A DNA stretch of 64,000 bases from Atherinomorus stipes. Lineage: Eukaryota > Chordata > Actinopteri > Atheriniformes > Atherinidae. Numbering within the stretch: position 1 is the stretch's first letter; each line of letters starts with the position of its first letter. Shown in pieces: positions 12,200 to 24,454 of the stretch. The stretch spans positions 269,196-333,195 of the forward strand of contig JALJCO010009099.1 of the NCBI GenBank assembly GCA_023101725.1. Direction: 5' to 3'. The translations under genes and the position numbers were made by a program. Below the pieces are notes generated by a model. It saw nothing but the letters and a program-made list of their open reading frames with translations, searched no databases and had not been told where the DNA came from.

Positions 12200-12330
12200 G
12201 CTATTTGAAATGACTGCTTATTTTGTTCAGCTTTAATATCGGTATCGATATAGGTTATCGGCCACATGAGTTTTAAAATATTGGCATATCTAATATGGGG
12301 CAAAATTCCAATATCGTGCATCCCTACCCA
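12200..12330 (-). mobile_element. End of a second ATCGATAT-type MITE
   Basis: Read on the minus strand it begins TAGGGATGCACGATATTGG and continues ATATGCCAATATT, then GGCCGATAACC, TATATCGATACCGATATT. That opening is typical of a widespread fish terminal sequence. Only one end was found. It lies right beside the fold-back at 11747-12167. Confidence 0.55.
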
Positions 12331-12334
12331 TTAT

Positions 12335-13730
12335 TATTAAAAAACTGGACATGTATGTGTATTCTTTGACAATTCTTGCTCCTAGCTCCTTTAAAAGTGT
12401 GTATAAATAACATCCAAATAGGGATGGAAGTGGAGGCAGTAATGAGGGTTCTGAGTCTGTGGCCAAAATTCTGAAACTGCATACTGAATTGCTGCAGAGA
12501 CTCTCCTTACAGCATGGTTCAGTCATAAGTCGAAAAGGATGAAAAGTCTAATGTAGCTAAAGGACCACCTTGTGAAACACTAAACTCCCACTTTTTGGGA
12601 TGCATCCATACTGAAGGAAACACTCAGCTGCTATGAGAAGCCGTGAAGATGTAAAAACAAACCTACTTTCCACCCCATCACACATGATCATTATAGGCGC
12701 TACTATTTTGTGTAAAAAGAGAAATAAATATAAAGGAACAATTCAAGACAGATTCTGCATTAAAAGCAGTCCTAATGATGCCAAAAATACCTCATAAATC
12801 CACAGCCAAACATCTTTCATTTTCTTTTATACTGTGCAGCGGGAGTCATATTTCCTTCCCTCTTGCAGGAGCCAGGCACATATTTGAGATGTACCTATGT
12901 ACACCTTGGGTCATTTAGTATTCATGACTGGGATGATTTCCTTTGGCACCCCTGCTGGAAGTGCTTAAATACTTTCTGCTGAGCGAGATGGCTCCATGAG
13001 AGCAGCATGGCTACACCTGGACGGGTCGTGTTGTGTTTGGCATCAAGGAAGCTTTGAAAGTGGCAGTTGCTGCACAGGTATGTCCCGTGAGAGGTAATTA
13101 ACGCACACGTGCAGTAGTTTGAGTGGGGTGAGTGCTGCTGAACCACTGAAATGGCACAAGAACACTGAAACTGTTTTTTGTTTTTCAGAAGTCATTCAGA
13201 GATTTTCCTGGAAGCACAATTTATGTGTTAAAAATGAGTTATGTTTAAAGACTTGCTGTATTATACTAAATTGTGGAGTTATATAGTTTAACAGTTAATC
13301 AGCATTTTCCATTTACAGTTCTTTAGTTACTCTGAAATAAACCAGGATCCTGACACTAAACTGTAATGTCAGATATACCAGACTTAGCTACAACCCTGGC
13401 TGTGTCACGTTGGACTTAACAGTCATCACATAAGTTGGGCATAATATGAGGTGATTAGCAACTAAGAGCATGTCTGACAAAAATGTACTCAGAAAATGCT
13501 CTATATGAACATTGTTTTGAGTCTTTCAGACTATTTGAATCAGGACAGTAATTGAAGCTACTTCAGAATCATGTATTTTTTCAGCACATTGAAAAAAAAG
13601 AGTAATATAGATTGACAACAATTTGCAATTGTCCACAATGTACTAAAACCAATAAAAAATACTATTCCTCCCAAAAATAAATCCAACAGGCAGCACAGAG
13701 TAAAAAGCCCTGAAATGGATCCTTCACTCT
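12335..13730. other. Unassigned non-coding DNA
   Basis: Nothing recognisable; short frames without domains. Confidence 0.45.
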
Positions 13731-13734
13731 CAGA

Positions 13735-14530
13735 AAAATAAGTACCAAATTGTACCTTTAGGGGTACAGTGACTTGTCACTGGGGTGGTACCCTCAAAGG
13801 TACTGCTGATATACCCTTAAAGGTACAGTATGTAAAAAATTGAAGGTCAATGGCAGAAAAATTTGATATATAATTCAAAATTGTGTTTCTACTGATGTGT
13901 AATCACTGCACTAGAACAGCTGTCATGTTTATTTTCTTAGATTGAGTAATTTATATTTACTTGGAGGGCAGTGCACATATGGAGGCTGCCATATTTGTTC
14001 CACCATTTTTACTACAGTGTCCCTAAATGGACAAAACAATGTGTGTGAAGTGTGAACCCTCTGAACTTTAAAACTGCTGTACCAGTAATGGAAGTTAAGA
14101 GACTGTTTGGGATCAGTAATGCCTTAAAAGACATAAAAAGTAGTTACTCATAGTACAGTCATAGCTACACCTGAGACCACTGGATCCACTCACAGATGAA
14201 AACATCTTTGTCTGGGAGAATTTTGGCCACTAACAGCCACCATACACTCACAACAGTGCTTGGAATATGAAGTCATTTGAAAGAAAACATATTTTCTTTC
14301 AAATACCCATCATTACCACTAGATGTCAGTAATTCTTACACACTGTACCTTTAACAGCAGGTACTTTGTGATCTGGAACATAAATGTACCTTTCAGGCTC
14401 CCAAACAGGTACATATAGGTGCCTTGAGGTCCACTTATGACCCTTACAGGCTACATAAATTCAAATTGTAACTAGAGGGACAGAAATGTACCCGTGCAGT
14501 CCCCATATGACAATGTTGGGGTACAACACA
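13735..14530. mobile_element. GGTAC-rich dispersed repeat, interrupted by a TTAA element
   Basis: Before 13820 the sequence has repeated GTACC/GGTAC blocks (TTGTACCTTTAGGGGTAC, GGTGGTACCCTCAAAGGTAC). After 14351 the same vocabulary resumes (AGGTACTTTGTGATC, AATGTACCTTTCAGG, GGTACATATAGG, GGGGTAC near 14518). The interruption at 13821-14350 is a separate element flanked by TTAA, so the older repeat was the target. Confidence 0.65.
13821..14350 (+). mobile_element. Non-autonomous TTAA-flanked element, family A, copy 1 (530 bp)
   Basis: Flanked by TTAA at 13817-13820 and 14351-14354. The left end is AGGTACAGTATGTAA. The right end is TTACACACTGTACCT, its near-perfect reverse complement. The interior has no meaningful ORF and includes GGCCACTAACAGCCACC and ACTAGATGTCAGTAA. 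A second full copy lies at 32293-32833 and a third, partial, at 23828-23950. TTAA duplication is characteristic of piggyBac and Kolobok-type transposases; which one mobilised this family cannot be seen here. Confidence 0.8.
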
Positions 14531-14689
14531 AATGAGTTGACAAACACAAATTTTTCTACAAATAGAAAAATCTCCTAATTGAGGAACTTCTCTCTGTCAG
14601 ATAAAACTTCAGTCAGTTATGCCTGGAATAAACTGTGCAATATTTTCAATCGTTGCTCGCAGCCCCAACTCAAATTGAATCAGTGAATC

Positions 14690-15385
14690 AGTCGTAGAGT
14701 TCAAAAGTTCACAGTTTGCAATGTCTGTCCTCACACTGTACGAACCGTCGTTCGGATGTGATCTGACTACTCAGACTGTACATCCTCAAAGGCAGGTCAG
14801 GGTCTTCAACAATCCCGACATGCAATGCAATAAATACAGGTAGACTAGTAGTAGAAGAAGAAGAAGATGACGACAACAGGAACAATATGCTATCACCAAA
14901 AAAAAAAAACGCGCTGCCTTGGCGATTTGCACCCCTCTTTGTGAAGAATTCGCCAAAAGAAAAAAGGTGACAAAGTCATGTGTGGATGAGACATTGCCTG
15001 ACCAGAAGTGGGCTGCACAGTCTGTCAGTTCTACAACGAGAACTCCATCCAAATGACAAGCCGGGTCGCCATGCTGCCTCCGGTTTACTTCCGTTTTTAT
15101 TTCGCACATGCGAAATGTGAAAACCTCTAAGGAAAGACTTTTCAGTCTGGCACCGCTTCAACATGTGATTTACTGACAAGCCACCAACAAAATATAAAAC
15201 ATGTTTGATTTTCTTGCGGCCCACGATTTCTTATTGGGGCTTCGTCTCTCGTGACTGCACAACGCACGACACATGATTTGTCAAGGGGTCGGCATAATCC
15301 CCAAAATTGTCGCACAACTGGAAAATCATCTCAAAAATCGTGAAAAATTGCCAAAAATCGCACAGTGTATGCCGGGCTTTCAAAT
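14690..15385. mobile_element. Possible DNA-transposon remnant
   Basis: The right part reads AAAATCGCACAGTGTATGCC then GGGCTTT, wording typical of fish DNA-transposon ends. The left part (CTCACACTGTACGAACC near 14730) could be the diverged partner. A GAA run lies near 14857. No transposase frame. Family and exact limits are unknown. Confidence 0.35.
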
Positions 15386-16195
15386 ATGTCACTGAAGAGG
15401 TTAAAGGCAGAAGATGTGATATGGACTCACTGTTCAAATGCATTATGTAAATCTCGACAACAGCTTATACTCCATTGTTTCAAAGGCTGCATCCATGTCT
15501 AAAAAAGAGGTAATCAAAGACGAAGATGAGCTGCAGCTTCAAAAACAATTTGGTTTTCAACTTGATTTAAAACCAGATCGGAACATTTCACATCTGTTAC
15601 TAGCTTTCTAAAGATCGATTCAAGTTGAGTAATGACATTTCTTTAAAAAAAAAAATTAGACAGAGATAGTAGTTTCTTCGGGGTTACTTATAAGACATAT
15701 AAAAGGGAGAGCCAAGCAAGAATTTGACAAAAGGAAGTTACACAAAGTGGCTTGTGAATGTTTTATTGGGATCAAAAGAAACTTGGTGGAAATTGGTCTG
15801 CAGTGATTGCTGTATTAGAGATTTGTAATTATTTCAGTTTGTTTGTATCTTTCTCTGTTAGACTGCTGTTTTATGGTAAAATTTGAGTTCATTAAGAGTT
15901 GATTATCCCCACCAACCAATGTTTCTCTCTTAATGGGATTATCTCACACAACACTTCCACTGAAGATAATACAAATAAACGTTCTTTTTCTCTGTTTTTC
16001 TCTGTTTTTTTTCGCCATCTCTAAGTTACTTTGGGTGGTCAGTTTGTTATTGTGGATGAATTAGGTCACAGAAGACAAGTTAAAAAAACATTTGGTTAAT
16101 TGACTTTAGTAAAGCTGAATAAACTTGCTCTGAGTTTTCACCACTTTGAAAGATAGTAAATTTTTATAAAGAATTACATCCAACAATAATGGGGA
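15386..16195. other. Unassigned AT-rich DNA
   Basis: No motif or structured repeat recognised. Confidence 0.45.
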
Positions 16196-16574
16196 GCTGA
16201 AGTCGCGCCTGTCTACTTCCAGCCCATGGGACCTAGGAGAAGAAAAATCTGAATGGAAGTCAATGGCCAGCAAACAATTAAAATCTGGCCCCAGTCGTTC
16301 TCTGCACTCAATTCCAGATATGTTGGTTGTGGATTTAAGTGAAAAACTTTTTTGCCAAGAAAAAGTAGAATACCGCAAAGAACTTTGATTATTTCAGGTT
16401 TTGCTTAGAGCTGGTTTGTGGACTATAGATCTCATTGCAAGCGATGATGCCGCTCCCTGTGACTGGTCTGAACAAAACCCAACCATTATTCCATCGGCAT
16501 AATATACAGACTCGAAATGTCCTGACTTCCACATAATACATTGATAATGTCAATTTTGTCATCAATATAATAAT

Positions 16575-16740
16575 CCAGGTATTTTTCTTTTAGTAAGACA
16601 ACTTTAAAACTTTGAAACCTCGCTGACCCGCGTCACACCAGAAAGTCCCGACAGCTCTGAAGAAGGCTGAGGTGACAGCCGAAACTGTCAGGGAGGTAAG
16701 GTCAGCTTCAAAGTTGTCTTACTAAAAGAAAAATACCTGG
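16575..16740. repeat. Perfect 31-bp inverted repeat around a 104-bp spacer
   Basis: Arm 16575-16605 (CCAGGTATTTTTCTTTTAGT, then AAGACAACTTT) is matched exactly in reverse complement at 16710-16740. The spacer includes CTGAAGAAGGCTGAGGTGAC and CCGAAACTGTCAGG. The arms are much better conserved than the surrounding 16196-17660 inverted repeat, implying a younger event. No protein frame. Confidence 0.85.
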
Positions 16741-16799
16741 ATGTCCTAACTTACAATGGTTTTCACCTCTGTCTGTCCTTTTTCCTGCCCTGACAAAAA

Positions 16800-17060
16800 G
16801 AGTTGAAGTGCCGGAGTAAAATTGCCATGGTAGCGCACCTTGGGGTGCTGCTGACCAAAGAGCAAACTCCGCTGGAGAACAGTGAAGCTACTTCCTAGTT
16901 GCCCAAAAACGTAAATTCTTTCTACATCTGCTAGAGGCTGGCGCCAAAACAGAGCAAATCCCCGTAGACTCCCATGTTAAAAAGGTCAACTTCACAGCAG
17001 ATATAAACATGTTCACAGCCTGGTTCAAAAAAAATATTTTAGGTTTAATAGGTCAAGTTT
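16800..17060. repeat. Dispersed fish repeat, unclassified
   Basis: TGGCGCCAAAACAGAGCAAA, then AGACTCCCATGTTAAAA, AACATGTTCACAGCCTGG has the look of a common fish interspersed repeat. No ends or coding region were identified. Confidence 0.4.
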
Positions 17061-17699
17061 AACTTAATGTCAACTGCAAAGCGGTGAATTTTTTTTTTTA
17101 TAACTCATCTGTTTAGATGTTGTTCAATCTTTATTCATTTTGATCTCAATCTTAATCTACACGCAATTAGGGATGTGTCCCTTTGACTCAGAGGCAGCAG
17201 ACTGGGTGCCGATTTTATCCGTGGACGCTAACAGTTAGCTCCCTGCTTGTTCCCAGGAAGGCCTCAGCCTGTAGCAGAGTTGCAAAATGGTCTTTTTTAG
17301 CTGGTTAACGGCAAGTCTGAGAGGGTTTTACCTTTAAACTGCCTATCTTTGCCCATTCCAGTTCACTGCGGATCAGCTCGGTTAGAATTAGCTTAGCTGT
17401 CAATAATTTGGCCCGCAGCTCGGAGCGACCCTCTCTGAAATAATCCAAATTCTTTATGGTATTTTATTTATTCTTTGATAAAAATTTTCATGTAAATCTA
17501 CAACTAACATACAGTGTATCTGGAATCCAGGGCAGAGGACGACTGGGACCAGACGATAATTCTTTTCTCGCCATGACTTCCATTCATATTTCATCTCTTA
17601 CTGGTCCCATGGGGCTCACCAGAAAGGCCGTGAATTCGGCTTCCCATAAAGACCTACCTGGTTGTTTAGATGAATATTTGGATAGATGTACAGGGTAAG

Positions 17700-19680
17700 T
17701 AAATAAATTTTACAGGGATTTTCTTGAATTTCATCCCACCTTTTCAACCCAGTCATGTTCTTCTTGACTCTGTCTGAGCATCATAGCTATGAATAGTCTA
17801 AAGAATTCCCTTTTCCCTTTTATATTACTGTGTCAAACTGTCAGGGCCACTTCAGACCATGCATTGGAACAGACACCTTCTAACCCCATCTGTACTAAAA
17901 GAAAGTGATTGATGTGATCCAAGTAAACACATAAACAAAACCGCATATCCTGCTTTACTTTAGGGTCATGGCTTCAGATACAGCAACTTTTAAAACGCCT
18001 ACAGAAATACATCATGTCTCTCTCATAGATAACATGATCTGGCGAGGTATTTAACCTTGTAAAGGTGACATTCTGTAAATGCAGGTGCGGGATAAATAAT
18101 ACAAGCATGCACGTTTACACCCATCCATGTGACTGTTATCTATGCTGTCTACAAAGCTGTAATCCAGTCCTTGCAGGGACGGATTTAAATATCAGGGGGA
18201 AAAAAGTCAAAGTCATAAATTTCAAAATTTACAAGGCACACCTGGCTGAGTCACATGGCAGAAATGTGGCTGGCCTGGTTGTGCCTTTAAGTGACAGAAA
18301 ATTGAGGTCTCGGGGGGGGAATCGGTCATTGGACGTGCTGCAATAACCAAACAAGTCTGTAGCTTATTATCTGCGTCCAGGCAGCGTTTCTCCCTGCTGG
18401 TTGCCCCCAATGACCATGGCTGTTTGTCTGTCACCCTCACTGGCTGCCTCATATCTCGTCCATTCAGCCACTACGATGAAACAACCCACCCACCCCCTCC
18501 CTCCCCTCTTACCGACTTCCCCCAGCTGTCTGGCAGCTATGTGCTGGTCGTCTTTGGGGAGAGGTCGGGGTGAAAGCTCTCCGTCCCACCGAGCTATATC
18601 ACACTTTAAGTGGCATTGCAGCGTGATACTTGATCAGCCAAATATCGTTTTGAGCTTTTTATCTCATCCATAATTCACCTGCGGCTAAGAATAGCCGGCT
18701 TTCTGTGCTTATGGCTGGAAAAGAGAGAGATGGCATGAGGAGGACGTGAGCGCACTGGTACAAGATATTGTTCCTTATACAAAGACAGCCAGCAGGTCAG
18801 GTTTCCCCCTTTTTAAATAGAAAAGAGCAATCTGAACCCTCTTTCCTTCTTCATTGTATTACGCCTCAGCTATTTCACTCAGGAAGCAAACAATTAAACG
18901 GACGCAGATAGTCAGATGCATTTTGTGTATCACTGCATTGTTCTGTCCTTCCTTTGCAGCCGCTCGGTCACTGCAGCCAAATTCATATCTCAAAAGCACA
19001 TGCGTCTGGAGGATGTGACTTTCTGAACTTTACTCTTCATGGAAGAGATTGTTTGTCTTCCTAAATGACCTCATCAGCAGCCAAGCCTGCATAGATGAGG
19101 GCACACATGGACTGTGACGATGAGACTGGGAGAGACAGCTCGGTCCCCCAAGGGGGTCATTCTGCTTTTGTCCTCCTGCACCATCCTTTTCCAGGGTGAA
19201 AATATGGACATAATTTACCATTAATGTGTTTGGACAACTTGTCAGTCTCAACGCGAGGCATTGTTCTTCTTTAACTCTGTTAAAGCAAGCAGGGCTGGTG
19301 CTAGCCATCTGGGTTCCTTAAGCACAACTGACTTTGTGCCCCCCCAAGAGAAAAACTCCCACAATGAAGAAAAAAAAAGGTTTCTATATTTTCAGGCGCA
19401 GATATTTTTATTTTCCAAGTAAATTTTTTCTATCAATCCTCATGGAACCGGTTTGGTTTACTACTCTGTTTAGCCATTATAGAAAAAAATGTCCACTTCC
19501 AAATAATTGCAGCAAAAAAGAAAAAAAAAAATCTGCTTTTTTTTTTTAAACCAGACATTTAGTACAAAATCTCAGCTCTGCTCAAAATTACTAGACACTC
19601 AAAGAATTTTAGGTTTTTAACTCCTTTAAGTAGATGTTTTTGCTCCATTCGCATATTTTTGGTACTGTATGTCTGTTTCA
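17700..19680. other. Unassigned, mostly unique-looking DNA
   Basis: No element ends were recognised between about 17700 and 19300. Parts of 18220-18960 look single-copy and moderately GC-rich and might include conserved non-coding sequence. A-rich and T-rich runs lie at 19360-19550. Frames up to 93 codons have no recognisable domains. Confidence 0.4.
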
Positions 19681-19687
19681 GACATGT

Positions 19688-19933
19688 ACACTAAAAACTC
19701 CTGGGTCAAAAATAACCCAATGGGTTCTAATGCAGGGTTAAAAAGGAACCAACTAATTTCTGGGCTACTTCAACCCAGAAATTGAGTTAAATTGACTACA
19801 ATGGGTTATTTTAACAAGTATTCAAGAAAGAGGTTGGGTCAAAAACAGCAACCCAAATGTCTGGATTGAAATCACCCAGAAATTAGTTGGTCCCCTTTTT
19901 AACCCAGTTGTTTGTCCCAGGAGATTTTAGTGT
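19688..19933. mobile_element. Complete 246-bp MITE
   Basis: Begins ACACTAAAAACTCCTGGG and ends CCCAGGAGATTTTAGTGT, an imperfect terminal inverted repeat. Inside, AACCCAATGGGTT and AAATTAGTTGGTCCCC mirror GGAACCAACTAATTTCTGGG, so the whole element is near-palindromic. No coding capacity. Short GGGTT/AACCC-rich MITEs of this look are common in fish; the superfamily cannot be told from this copy. Confidence 0.75.
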
Positions 19934-19939
19934 GTGTGT

Positions 19940-20795
19940 TTGAGCATCAAAACATTAAAACCTGTAGGATTGCGGCCTCGTAGGACCAAATTGGGGAGCC
20001 CTTTCATAAATGCTTCATGTGCTATCGTAACTATGTTAAATACCAAAAACCGACATCAGCATTGCACCTGAACACCCACTCAAGTTGTAATTTCCACTGG
20101 AAAGCTGGAAAATTTTTATGATATCTGAGTTTTCGAGATGAGGTGAACTTTGACCTTTCAATATGGCGGAGAGCAACCGCAATATCCTGAATTGGGAAGC
20201 AGTGCATTATGTTAAAAGTTCTCTGCTTCTGTTTGTTGGTTAGTTTTCAGTCTGTATAATGCTGTGGCATACAGAACTTTAAAGCCAGAGTTGGTAATCC
20301 AGCTGTGTGAAATGGTCCTTCCATCCTCACAGTATCAATACATCATGTATTCATAAAAAAGAAGGAAAAAAGTCAGACCTCTGTGAGAGCTGCAGGTCTG
20401 TAAAAACTCTGACCAACCCCTGCCATTTGCACCGAAAGGCAGGAATTGGTAATTCGCAACTTATAGAAATAACGAATCGATGCCTTTATGTATCGTCTCT
20501 GTCCCTCCCCACTCACCTCCCCCATGTGAGCCCCCTGTGCGCCGCTCACTGTAAACAAATATAGCTAATGGAGGATAGTCTCCATTATTTCACTTCATTA
20601 CGACATCAAAATTACTTGAACACAACACATTGGTAATTTCTAATTAACAAGTGGAAAGGTTTGTCTTTCCCATACCACATGAAGGCAGCAATACTGTCGT
20701 TTTTCCCTTCCGCTGCCATGGTTGTTTGGCTCTACATCCACCAGAGGGCAGTGCAGAGTTCAGAGTTCACCTCCGAGTTCTGACGTCCATTTCAG
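19940..20795. other. Dispersed-repeat-like DNA next to the TTAA element
   Basis: CTTTAAAGCCAGAGTTGGTA near 20281 and GCAGGAATTGGTAATTC near 20440 look like pieces of a fish repeat. AATATGGCGGAGAGCAACCGC near 20160 is similar in character. No complete element or gene. Confidence 0.35.
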
Positions 20796-20799
20796 TTAA

Positions 20800-21467
20800 A
20801 GGTTGAATATGGAATACGGACAGAACAGCGACATCACGTGTGTCTAGGTTGTAGTTGCAACGGCAGAAAAACAACTCCAGCCGCTGGGATGCCAGGCTCA
20901 CTGCCGATACGCAAGTGAGTAACAGTCTGCAGCAGCATGTCCAACAAGTAACACAGAGGAGTTTATAACCGACAGCTAACGTTAGCCATGTTAGCAAACA
21001 AGCTAGCTTACCGATCCAGGAGGAAAGTCGCCTTCTCTGTGTTTTACTCCGCGGAAAACGTTTATGTGGGTCCATTTAGTGAAGTCTTCACCTAAATTTA
21101 CTCCAGGTTTTGCTCTTCTCAGGTCACTCCTCCTCAGAAACAGATAACAACATCTCCAGGGCTCTGAAGCAGCTGCTTCACTCGTCGTCTCCACGGTTTT
21201 TCCCTGCACAGGCCTGACTATGACCGAAATATTGTTTCCACACAGAGATCGCATTTGGCAACCTGCAATGGCGGCGTGTATTGGCTTATAGACGTAAATA
21301 AAATGCCATTATCGAACCCGTCAAAATTTATTTTATAATTATTTTTAGGCTAAATATAATTTTTCTGGGAAATGTTGTACTTTCATTCTGTACACCCCCA
21401 AACGACCTGTGGAGGTATTATTTTTTTAAAAATATAGCTTTTAATAAAAATGTTCCATATTCAACCT
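20800..21467. mobile_element. Non-autonomous TTAA-flanked element, family B (668 bp)
   Basis: TTAA at 20796-20799 and at 21468-21471 bracket an element that starts AGGTTGAATATGGAA and ends with the exact reverse complement (15/15). The interior contains GCTAACGTTAGCCATGTTAG and GCAATGGCGGCGTG, has only domain-free frames up to 102 codons, and is unrelated to family A apart from the TTAA|AGGT terminus. It depended on an enzyme supplied from elsewhere. Confidence 0.8.
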
Positions 21468-21739
21468 TTAACAGTAGGCTAAACATGTTGATGAAAGAGG
21501 AGATTATGAAAATGTTCATCCTCAGAAAGAGCCATAAAAAGAGTCAGCACAATAGATGCTGGTGGTTTGTGTAGTCAGTGAACACATCAGACTTTTTCCT
21601 TCTTCTTCTTTGCTCCTTTTGCTGGTTGCATGTCAGCTATACTGCACATCACTGCCCCCTCAGTTTCCAGTGGTGCTACTCTGTTTGCTCCTTTGGGCTG
21701 CATATCCATAAGATCAATGAAAATTAACCAATTTGGTTT

Positions 21740-22112
21740 GGTAAGGGGTGTAACAATAAATCTACAGTATATCGATACATCAATATAGATTGATGTATCA
21801 ATTGTAAATTGATCCAAAAACCCAATCCAATATTGACCAAAAATAGATGTCAAGCCCATTTTTATTATGAAAATGGCTTTATTTTGAAGGTCCTGTGACA
21901 CAACGTTTTCACAACAAAATTCATGTTTATAGCTGTGCAGTGGATAGATGTGATAGAAAGATTGTACTGCAAAGCTTACAGTTAGGTTAAGAAATAATAG
22001 CCTTGTTTATTGTAATATTGTTATTAGAATTGTTATTGTCATTGGCAGACATTGAATCGCGTGTCCATTGTATCCATATTGTATCGCGATCAAACTGGTG
22101 ATTTACTCCCCT
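21740..22112. mobile_element. ATCGAT-type MITE
   Basis: The left end GGGGTGTAACAATAAATC, then TATATCGATACATC and GATTGATGTATC, is matched by a right side ending GTATCGCGATCAAAC, GTGATTTACTCCCC. Short inverted ends are GGGGTGTAA and TTACTCCCC. No ORF of note. It is like the hAT-derived MITEs of fish, but the target duplication is not clear. Confidence 0.6.
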
Positions 22113-22114
22113 TT

Positions 22115-23820
22115 AAATTACTCAAGTAAAGAAAGCAGAAGAACAAAAGGCTCTGTGTACTGTACGTTTTTAGCGTAGAGCATAATTGATAGTTTGATTA
22201 CTTGATGTCGCTGTTGTCCTTTGTTTTTATGACAAAAATAATAGGCAGCACGACAGCAACAGTATCACCAAACAGCTGTAAAACGCCAAAGTAAAATAAC
22301 AGTGGTACTTTTGCATTGACAGTTCTACCAAACATTAAATAAATGCATAAAACTTACCATCACCATAGTAAGCCAGAATTCTGACGCTGACATGGTGTCA
22401 CTGAAAATGTTAGAAGCTTAGATATCACAAACCTGTACAAAGTAAACAATGACATCTCCCACGTAAGATCTGTGATTGTTTTCCATCTGTGTGTGTGTGT
22501 GGAAAGAAGATGCAGTGAGTTTTTGTTGTGGCCAACAGAAACCTGTGTCCTCCTGTTAATAAACTGTCAGCATTCACCATCCAGAATGTTCAACTATTTG
22601 TAACTTTATGTTGTAATTACGATTGTTTGATCACTTTTTGGCGCCCTGTGAGCAGTGCATAATGCACGTGGTGAAAGCGGCAGCTCCGCCCACAGCAGGG
22701 AGAGAAAGCCAACTCCTCCATGTCTTCCTTACAAGAGAGCAGCAGCTCTTTGTTTTTATTTTTTTCCTTTTTCTTGAGCACTCCATTCTCAGAGCCCACA
22801 AAAAGCTGACATTTGACCTGAATAAAAATGCATATCTGGTCTTGGTGCTGCAACGTCGGTTGAAGAGTCACTCTGACTATAGAACCCTCTCATCATGGTG
22901 TAATGTCTGAATCAGCACAGAAAGGCCATCGACTAACCGCGCTCCACTTCCAGTGCAATTCTCACATTCCTGCAGCCGAGTAGAGAAAGTGTCAGATTGT
23001 TCCCCATGCAAATAGGATGGAAAGAGGAACAGAAAGCCTGTGAATGGGCCTGTCTCTCCTCTCTGGCTGAAAATAAATAATAAAAGGGAAGGAGAAAGGT
23101 TTTGGGAGGAAGTTAAGACAGGGAGGGCTGAGAGTCACCCAGTCACCGCTTAATTCATGCATACCAGGGACATAATGTGACAGTAATGCAATTTGTTCTG
23201 GGCCAAAAGCCCACTGGCACTTATCTAACAGTTATAGGCCTGATTTGTCTTTTTAGCCCTCCTCTCAGGCCACCATGCATTAAAGAGGTCTTTTTACACT
23301 CCTCGCCAGGTTGGAGGATGGTGCCCTTATTAGATGTGACTGCATGATAATGAAACAGCGTAATGCAATGTCAGAGCAGTTGACACAACACAATAGGCTA
23401 AGGCTGGTGAAATTCCTAATCAGCTCAAAATGTCACAAGGCTCACCTTGGGTCTGAATCACGGCCCACTGGCAGATTAGTTCTCCACATCGATGTCAACC
23501 CCAAGGATGTTGCTCCTCTTTGGTCTGTCTGAGAGAGTCACTTCAACGTTCAACTCTCCTCCTGCATCTTTCTCTCCTGGACATTTGGAGCACATTAGCT
23601 GTGAAAACAAAGGAGGGCGTTTAATACCTGAAGTTCAGCTTTATGCACAATTCTTGAGCCATCCCTCATATTGTAGAGGAAACTAAAAAAAGAACAGTCA
23701 TTTAAATTAATAAGATAACTAAAAACGAAGTTAAGACATAACTAAAACAACAACTCTAACATTATTTGTTTTGAGCAGTTTTATGACTCCGAATCTGCTC
23801 ACACAAGCTTTCTGGTTATA
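22115..23820. other. Unassigned, largely unique-looking DNA
   Basis: A (TG)n stub lies near 22490. Around 22980-23300 the sequence looks single-copy (AGTAATGCAATTTGTTCTGG) and could be conserved non-coding DNA, which only an alignment can show. Confidence 0.4.
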
Positions 23821-23827
23821 ACTTTAA

Positions 23828-23950
23828 AGGTACATTTTGTAAGAGTTACTGATATCTAGCTGAAATAATGGAGTAGAAATTATTTTGAATGCTAAGCATA
23901 ATTGTGAATAGACGGTAACCCTCAGTGGCCAAAATTCATCCAGACATAAA
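23828..23950 (-). mobile_element. TTAA element family A, truncated third copy
   Basis: TTAA at 23824-23827 is followed by AGGTACATTTTGTAAGAGTT and ACTGATATCTAG, then GTGGCCAAAATTCATCCAGA. These match, in order, the right end of family A read inward (14350 leftward, 32833 leftward). The copy stops after about 120 bp and lacks the other end. Confidence 0.7.
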
Positions 23951-24454
23951 AATATTTTCCAATGAGAGTGGATCTAGAGACCTAAGCAAAAAAAGATCTT
24001 GCCCACTCTTAAAATAAGTTAATAACATTTTATTTTGGGGGGGGGGCTTGTAACAAGGAAAAAAAAATGTAGCACAAACAAAATTTTCTTGATAATATTT
24101 TTTTAAAAAATGCATTGCCTTAAGACAACATTCTATATCCCACTGAAATTTTTCTTTATAGGTAATTTTGTCCAATTTTGAGTGTGATGACATATTTTGA
24201 CTAGAAAAATATACCTGGTAAGATTTGAGTTTTTCAGTCCAGGAATGCAGCAAAGAATGGAAGCAAAAGCAGATTTACTTTTTATTTGACAGGATAATGG
24301 ACAATAATTTCTTTTACCCACAAGTCTACAAATAATTGATGTTTTAACATTAATCAAATCAGTCATGATTATATTCTTGACCATTATCATGCAGCCCATA
24401 AATGTGCTGATGAAATAACTCTTGTAGCTTTCAAGTGAAATCAAATGGAAAAAA

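Larger units (their letters stand above)
16196..17660. repeat. Long, decayed inverted repeat (arms about 200 bp)
   Basis: The reverse complement of about 16198-16400 aligns with about 17430-17640. Shared pieces include TGAAATAATC, ATATCTGGAAT, ACGACTGGG, CCAGA, CATTGACTTCCATTCA versus CATGACTTCCATTCA, and GGTCCCATGGG. The arms are visibly diverged. The roughly 1 kb between them holds a separate perfect hairpin and a dispersed repeat. It may be an old long-TIR element or two oppositely oriented copies of one repeat. Confidence 0.6.
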
